DNA of 64,000 bases from Lachnospiraceae bacterium (GTDB lineage: Bacteria > Bacillota > Clostridia > Lachnospirales > Lachnospiraceae): contig CABJAB010000009.1 of the NCBI GenBank assembly GCA_902363445.1, forward strand, positions 1 through 64,000. Reading direction: 5' to 3'. Every line of letters begins with the position of its first letter. Position 1 is the stretch's first letter. Both the position numbers and the translations under genes were made by a program. Of the stretch, positions 59,401 through 64,000 are shown piece by piece. The notes beneath the pieces were generated by a model. The model saw only the letters and a program-made list of their open reading frames with translations. It was not told where the DNA came from and did no database searches.

Positions 59401-60801
59401 TTAAACTGCTCCATTCTCTGCCGGTGTATTTGCCGCATCCGCTGCAAAGGTCTTTGTGGTTGCCGGGGCCGTATTATTGATGTTTAAGATCCCAAAGGCT
59501 TCCGCGATGACTGGGGTCCCGTCATATCTGGCTGTACCCTTAAACACCGTCTGGTCCTCTAAAAATCTCACATGCTCCGACTGCGCCAGGACTGTCCCGG
59601 ACCGTTCCGCCAAAAGATACAGATCCAGGTATCCAAACGCGATATCATCATCCGACATAAAATCCAGTTCCTCAATGGTCCCGCCGACAATGGGCATAGC
59701 GCTGTTCATCCCCGCCACGATGGCTGCATTCATATTGGCTCCGATAGACTCCGCCAAAAGCTTGTTGTGCGTCTTTTTATTCATGATCCAGACCAGGGAC
59801 GCATCGGAATAATCCTTACTGTCTGCGACAGAAGAATTTGTCACGATATCCTTAAACAGTGCGGTCCCTGTCTTTACTGTCATCTTTACGATATTTGAAG
59901 TATTTAAGGCTTTCCATTCTCTGGCGGTAGAAGAATAGTCACTAGGTTTCGTGGCCTGTGCCAGTCTGGTCACGAACCCAAGTGGCATCTTCGTCCCGGT
60001 CCCGTATACGATCGCTTTGTCTACTGCTTTTCCGATGGATTTTCCGATGGCTGTGATCAATTCGGTGGCAAGGTTCACGTCGTTATCTTCTAAGATGGAG
60101 TTCGCCACCGCGAAGAACCCGCCTACCTTATAACCATCCACCTCAACGTTATTAAATACCAGTTCCAGTTCATTGAGTTTTGCGATCATCTCTGTCCAGA
60201 TCCCCTCCGGGATGGTGCCCATAACATTCTGTCTTGCTTTTCCTTTGACCGGCTTAAGGTTCACATACTTGATCAGCTTAGAGGTATTCTGTGCGACTTC
60301 CTTGAGAAGCGGGAGCATCACGTCAGGAATAGTCAAGCCAACGTTGGTGATCGCCCGCTTTTCCTTGATGCAGGTCCGTACCTCAGATAAAAATCCACTT
60401 ACATCTTCACGCATAAAAAAAGCATCCCTCTCCTGGATGCTCATCCCGAAAAATTTTGTTCTGTTTTCCATTGTGTGTCCCACTTTCATTCCCCTTTCTT
60501 CCGGTTTTTCCGGCGCCGGTACTTTCCGTTCCTCTTCTTCGATCTCCTTCTCGATGTCAGAGATCTCCGCTTCCAGGTCAGATTTACTCTTATCATGACC
60601 GTCTTTTTCCTGTTGAAACTGTTCTACCTTTCCTTCCACTGTCTTCCGGTCCTCTTCGGATGTCTCTTCTGTCATCTCTCCGATCGCGTCAGACAGTTCC
60701 TTCTCCCTCTTTTCAAAATCCGGGTCCCTTTTCCGGAGCTCCTCCAACTGTTTTTTCTTTGCATCCAGCTTATTTCTCAAGATCAATGCTCTAAGCGCCA
60801 T
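59401..60801 (-). CDS. HK97-family major capsid protein with delta domain
   Basis: 466 residues. Coiled-coil delta (scaffold) domain at about 1-105, then the HK97 fold: the N-arm near SIQERDAFF, an E-loop stretch, and a C-terminal P/A domain with AFGYLDLYLLAERSGTVLAQSEHVRFLEDQTVFKGTARYDGTPV. The delta domain should be cut by the upstream protease near residue 105-120. Overlaps that gene by eleven bases. Confidence 0.93.
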   Translation of the reverse strand: MALRALILRNKLDAKKKQLEELRKRDPDFEKREKELSDAIGEMTEETSEEDRKTVEGKVEQFQQEKDGHDKSKSDLEAEISDIEKEIEEEERKVPAPEKPEERGMKVGHTMENRTKFFGMSIQERDAFFMREDVSGFLSEVRTCIKEKRAITNVGLTIPDVMLPLLKEVAQNTSKLIKYVNLKPVKGKARQNVMGTIPEGIWTEMIAKLNELELVFNNVEVDGYKVGGFFAVANSILEDNDVNLATELITAIGKSIGKAVDKAIVYGTGTKMPLGFVTRLAQATKPSDYSSTAREWKALNTSNIVKMTVKTGTALFKDIVTNSSVADSKDYSDASLVWIMNKKTHNKLLAESIGANMNAAIVAGMNSAMPIVGGTIEELDFMSDDDIAFGYLDLYLLAERSGTVLAQSEHVRFLEDQTVFKGTARYDGTPVIAEAFGILNINNTAPATTKTFAADAANTPAENGAV

Positions 60802-61387
60802 CTCGTTCTCCTTTCAATCTTGCTATCGTCCGGACCTTCCAGGCCTCCAGACTTCTCTTTTTTATCGTTTCATATCGTTCTTTCCTGGACGATACACTTG
60901 TCTCTTCGTATGCCGGGAATGTGACCACCGAAACCTCATACAGTCTTACCTTTCGGATGGTCCAATGAATATGTCCAGTCGCTTCGTCAAATTCTTCCCC
61001 TTCATCCAAGATATCAAATCCAAAAGAACACTGGTCAACGTCCCCGCGTTTCACCCGCTCATACAGGTTCATGGCATCGATATCGTTCCGATTGATCTTG
61101 ATCTCACCCCATAATCCGCGGCTGTCTATTTTTAAGACAAGGGTCCCGGCCTTTGTCCTTCCGAGAACCAAGCGCGTTTCGTGATCGATCAGCGCTCTGA
61201 TATCGCCAGACAAAGTCTCGTCAAATGCTTCCGGCGCTATGCTCTCCGTTGCCCCCGGCCACAATTCATAAGGCGAATTGAATACCGAAAAATATCCGGA
61301 GATGAAGAGATCGCCGGATTCCTCTGCTCTTGTTTCGAATTTAGATAACGCACAGCGGATCTGCCGCATCTTTCTTTCATGATCCAT
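60791..61387 (-). CDS. HK97-family prohead protease (S78-like)
   Basis: 198 residues from the ATG at 61387, after GGAGG; the ATG at 61402 is at the ribosome site. Catalytic histidine in ALIDHETRLVLGRT and serine in QCSFGFDI, with the expected ISGYFSVFNSPYELWPG N-part. Removes the capsid delta domain during head maturation. Overlaps portal by eleven bases. Confidence 0.92.
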   Translation of the reverse strand: MDHERKMRQIRCALSKFETRAEESGDLFISGYFSVFNSPYELWPGATESIAPEAFDETLSGDIRALIDHETRLVLGRTKAGTLVLKIDSRGLWGEIKINRNDIDAMNLYERVKRGDVDQCSFGFDILDEGEEFDEATGHIHWTIRKVRLYEVSVVTFPAYEETSVSSRKERYETIKKRSLEAWKVRTIARLKGERDGA

Positions 61388-62582
61388 CTTCCCCACCTCC
61401 ATTCTGTATCAATTTCTTTTGATCTCCTATCATCCCTTGCGGGATATAATTTTCCAGGATGACCAGTTTATCCAGCCCTTCCTTCGGCGGCATATCGATC
61501 CACTCTCTCACTTCGTTTCCTTCCATCAGGCCGCGGGTATAAAGATTACATCCAACGTTTGACAGTTTCTCGATGTCGTAAGAATAAAGGGAACGGGCAT
61601 TGAACCGGAAATACCTGCGCGGGCTTATCAGGAGTTTTTTTGTTAGCTCCTGCTCGATGCCGTTGCAGAAAGTCTTTATCTTTGTGCTGATAAAGTTATC
61701 CCATACATCCTTGTTATACTCTCCGGCTCCAACAATGAATGGTGGCACGTCCAATATGGCAGCCACCGTCTTTTTATCTAACATCACCGCATCATTGATT
61801 GCCAGGTCCTGCAGCGACAGGGGTTTTATCTCATGGACATCGAATATCTCTGCCGGCAGCATCCACGGCTCTCCTGCCTCCGAAGTATCCAGGTACTGTT
61901 TCCGTAGCTCTCTCCTTCCTTCTGGTGTCGAAAATTCGTCCGCCGTGGAATCCACCTTTACGATCAAAGATGGTTTCCACTTGCTCTCCATGAATCCTTT
62001 TTTTGTCTTCGCAGCCTGTCTTAAGTTATTGGCGACATCCTTTAAATTTACCCGGTATCCTTCCCCCATCCACGGGTAATCTGCCCGCGGGTTCATCACA
62101 AAGTGAAGCATGTTTTCCGGACTATATGCAATTCCATTATATAGAATCTGATACCCGTATCCATCCGGCACGCAGGAAACGTTTCCCGGAGGAAGAGGGA
62201 CCAGCTCTTCAAGTAATCCATTTTTTGTTCTCGGATATACAAAGCAGTTCCCGTCCCCCTCTAAAAGCAGGGTCCGGACGATAACCGACAGGAACGTTTT
62301 TCTGGTCATATAGGGGTTTGGATTGATGTCGATCTTCTTCGCAAGCTCATCCTTGACCCGGATATCCCCTTTTTCTGTGTTCTCCATCAAATGGATGGTC
62401 ATGCTGGACACAAGATCTGCGATCTTGTTGACCGCCGCCTTGATCTCTGGATTGTCTGACAGCCTTGTATATTCTCCAGCACAAAGTGTTTCATATGCCT
62501 CCATCGTGCAGAGAAAAGACTCTGTGCTTCTTTGCTGTGGCTTATCCCTCGTATAATTCTTCTTTTCTTTCTTCTTACCCAT
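61377..62582 (-). CDS. phage portal protein (HK97 family)
   Basis: 401 residues. [22 protein letters not shown] and [33 protein letters not shown], with the later [19 protein letters not shown], are HK97-portal marks. Dodecameric ring through which DNA enters and leaves. Overlaps terminase by eight bases. Confidence 0.93.
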   Translation of the reverse strand: MGKKKEKKNYTRDKPQQRSTESFLCTMEAYETLCAGEYTRLSDNPEIKAAVNKIADLVSSMTIHLMENTEKGDIRVKDELAKKIDINPNPYMTRKTFLSVIVRTLLLEGDGNCFVYPRTKNGLLEELVPLPPGNVSCVPDGYGYQILYNGIAYSPENMLHFVMNPRADYPWMGEGYRVNLKDVANNLRQAAKTKKGFMESKWKPSLIVKVDSTADEFSTPEGRRELRKQYLDTSEAGEPWMLPAEIFDVHEIKPLSLQDLAINDAVMLDKKTVAAILDVPPFIVGAGEYNKDVWDNFISTKIKTFCNGIEQELTKKLLISPRRYFRFNARSLYSYDIEKLSNVGCNLYTRGLMEGNEVREWIDMPPKEGLDKLVILENYIPQGMIGDQKKLIQNGGGEDGS

Positions 62583-64000
62583 CTAACCATCCTTCCGTCT
62601 TTCCTTGTTTTTCAATATCTTTCAACATCTGACAGCACGAGAAAACGGAAGCATCAAAAAGGTCAATCCTTTTAAAGCCTCCGTCCCCGTCCAGCTTTTC
62701 ATACTGAATCATGTCATCTGTCTTTTCAATTGCGCGTACATTCTGTACGCAATATTCATAAGCCGCACTATGCAAATAATAGAACCGCTTATTTTTTGTC
62801 ATAAATTCTATGCGCCGGAATCCTTCTGATTTCACGTAGTATAGCTGCGGCTGGTCAACGATCTTAAAGTGGGCTTGTTTCATCTTCATGAAAAATTCAC
62901 GTCCAAACTTTTTATCAAAACCAACGATCTTTATTTTAAATCCCATATTACGCATTGTGATAAACCAGTTTACAACGTCATCATACAGCACTGTTTCTGT
63001 ATTGGACATCGTAAGCCACCCTTCGTCCTTCCACCAAAATAATGGAATCCCGTCCTCTTCTGCCTTTAAGTGTGCAGCAACCACAGGAAAAAAAGCATGA
63101 GAGATGCAGATATCAATCCCTTTGTAATTTCCGTATAGTGATCCTGCAGTAAGATCGTGCATTTTTGAAAGATCAGCTCCCCCATACCACTTGATCGGAA
63201 GCTTTGCCAGCTCTTCCAGCGTCCAATTATATTTATTATCCGAGTTGATAAACTCATTGATATTAAAGTAGGCTCTTAGCTCGTTCGTGAATATATTCAG
63301 AGTCTTATTCAAATACTCCATTCGGAGCTGCGGTTCGTTCACCGCCTGGGCTGCATCATCCAGAAGTTCGTTAAAGGTTACTGTTACACCGATTGACGGA
63401 GTACACATCTGCAGCACTTCCGGATCATCAATACTTGTTACTTTTCCCGACGCATTGATGACGTCTCCATCCGTATTTTGATCCGCTTTGCAAATAAAAA
63501 TAAAATAAGAATCATACGCCTTGTTTGTGATGGTTCCATTTAATACCTTGTGTAATGTCTGTATCCTATTTGCCAAGAACCCATCAGGAATATCTCCAGC
63601 AGTAGAAATACCAATCAATAGTTTGTTACGATACGCTTTCATGGCGTTTTTCATCAGGGTATATTTTTTGGATCCGGCCCGCTTCCATGAATGCAATTCA
63701 TCCAGTATCAGGCAATTACAGTTCAAAGAATCCAGCTTATCTTCCTGATTGGCGATCGCGTATATTTCCGCACTTCCGTCTCCAAAATCTATGTCAATGC
63801 TGTGTTCCTGATTATTGTCTCGAATTCTCAATCTCTTTACATCCCGGCGTAGTGGTTCTAAATTATCTCTCAGAAACCCAAAAGATTCCATCGTCTGCTT
63901 GACGGAATTGGCTACGATATATGTTTTTGCGCCGGACATCCGATCTAGAACACTTTTTGTCTCGGCAATCGCTGCAGAGAATGAAGTCTTACCCTGCTTT
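62575..64000 (-). CDS. terminase large subunit (partial, runs off right edge)
   Basis: At least 474 codons; the frame is open to the edge. The first visible residues [10 protein letters not shown] belong to the Walker A loop, so little more than the N-terminus is missing. Walker B is [11 protein letters not shown]; the nuclease part carries [10 protein letters not shown] and other acidic residues. A start Met at 63939 is internal. Packages DNA into the prohead. The expected small subunit and HNH gene would be to the right. Confidence 0.93.
   Translation of the reverse strand, partial: KQGKTSFSAAIAETKSVLDRMSGAKTYIVANSVKQTMESFGFLRDNLEPLRRDVKRLRIRDNNQEHSIDIDFGDGSAEIYAIANQEDKLDSLNCNCLILDELHSWKRAGSKKYTLMKNAMKAYRNKLLIGISTAGDIPDGFLANRIQTLHKVLNGTITNKAYDSYFIFICKADQNTDGDVINASGKVTSIDDPEVLQMCTPSIGVTVTFNELLDDAAQAVNEPQLRMEYLNKTLNIFTNELRAYFNINEFINSDNKYNWTLEELAKLPIKWYGGADLSKMHDLTAGSLYGNYKGIDICISHAFFPVVAAHLKAEEDGIPLFWWKDEGWLTMSNTETVLYDDVVNWFITMRNMGFKIKIVGFDKKFGREFFMKMKQAHFKIVDQPQLYYVKSEGFRRIEFMTKNKRFYYLHSAAYEYCVQNVRAIEKTDDMIQYEKLDGDGGFKRIDLFDASVFSCCQMLKDIEKQGKTEGWLDG

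Larger units (their letters stand above)
43638..64000. mobile_element. HK97-like siphophage prophage, left part, inserted in cpaF
   Basis: From the break in cpaF to the window end. Contents: cargo genes on the plus strand (Ku, ligase, secreted protein) and a full late module on the minus strand from terminase to endolysin. Gene order terminase, portal, protease, capsid, connectors, tail tube, chaperones, tape measure, Dit, tail fibre, holin, lysin is the classic siphovirus order. No integrase, repressor or attR is visible; these must lie past 64,000 if the prophage is complete. The attL should lie around 43,630-43,645. Confidence 0.85.

Noticed and set aside
1..64000. CRISPR arrays, tRNA genes and insertion sequences
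   Set aside because: No repeated spacer pattern, no cloverleaf with TTCGA/GTTCG arms, and no transposase frame or terminal repeats were seen on either strand.

Overview
This 64 kb window comes from a low-to-moderate G+C Firmicute. The best fit is an anaerobic gut-type member of Lachnospiraceae (Clostridia). Supporting signs are the large Alu-type SRP RNA, an oxygen-sensitive NrdG-type radical SAM activase, a Tad pilus locus of the clostridial type, an orphan histidine kinase with a Spo0A-like box, strong AGGAGG ribosome sites and sigma-A promoters with 17-bp spacers. All calls were made by reading the sequence; no database search was run.

Layout. 1-9.1 kb: the leader and promoter of an rRNA operon running off the left edge, then cvpA, a Cof-type phosphatase and a TPR/acidic protein (all minus strand), a 1.1 kb gene-poor gap that may encode a non-coding RNA, azlCD, and the recR-ybaB-dnaX cluster. 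9.1-20.4 kb: phosphofructokinase, adenine deaminase, the SRP RNA, proC, a drug/metabolite exporter, an aminotransferase and a complete branched-chain-amino-acid-type ABC importer (livF, G, M, H and binding protein). 20.5-24.5 kb: two DapA/NanA-family aldolases and two paralogous FCD-type GntR regulators; a shared operator can be read at several of these promoters and, more weakly, at the importer promoter. 24.5-35.7 kb: tRNA adenosine deaminase, NrdG-like activase, a C39-like secreted protease, pgi, mtnN, murG, a HIT protein, the orphan kinase and a rhomboid protease. 35.8-43.6 kb: a Tad (tight adherence) pilus operon on the minus strand, whose first visible gene, cpaF, is cut off in the middle.

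43.6-64 kb: an HK97-like siphophage prophage. Its left junction lies inside cpaF. Next come plus-strand cargo genes (Ku, an ATP-dependent DNA ligase, a secreted protein), then, read right to left on the minus strand, terminase, portal, protease, capsid, connectors, tail tube, frameshifted tail chaperones, tape measure, distal tail, tail fibre with an S74 chaperone, holin and amidase. The right end, integrase and lysogeny control lie beyond the window.

Main points for follow-up: interruption of cpaF by a prophage that carries a two-gene NHEJ system; an E. coli-like A AAA AAG slippery site in dnaX predicted to give a short gamma form; the phage A AAA AAC slippery site; the GntR/aldolase/importer regulon with the operator TATGAnnTCATA; a promoter-to-terminator unit without a convincing gene at 4.35-5.2 kb; and a perfect 16-bp palindrome over the promoter of the prophage secreted protein.
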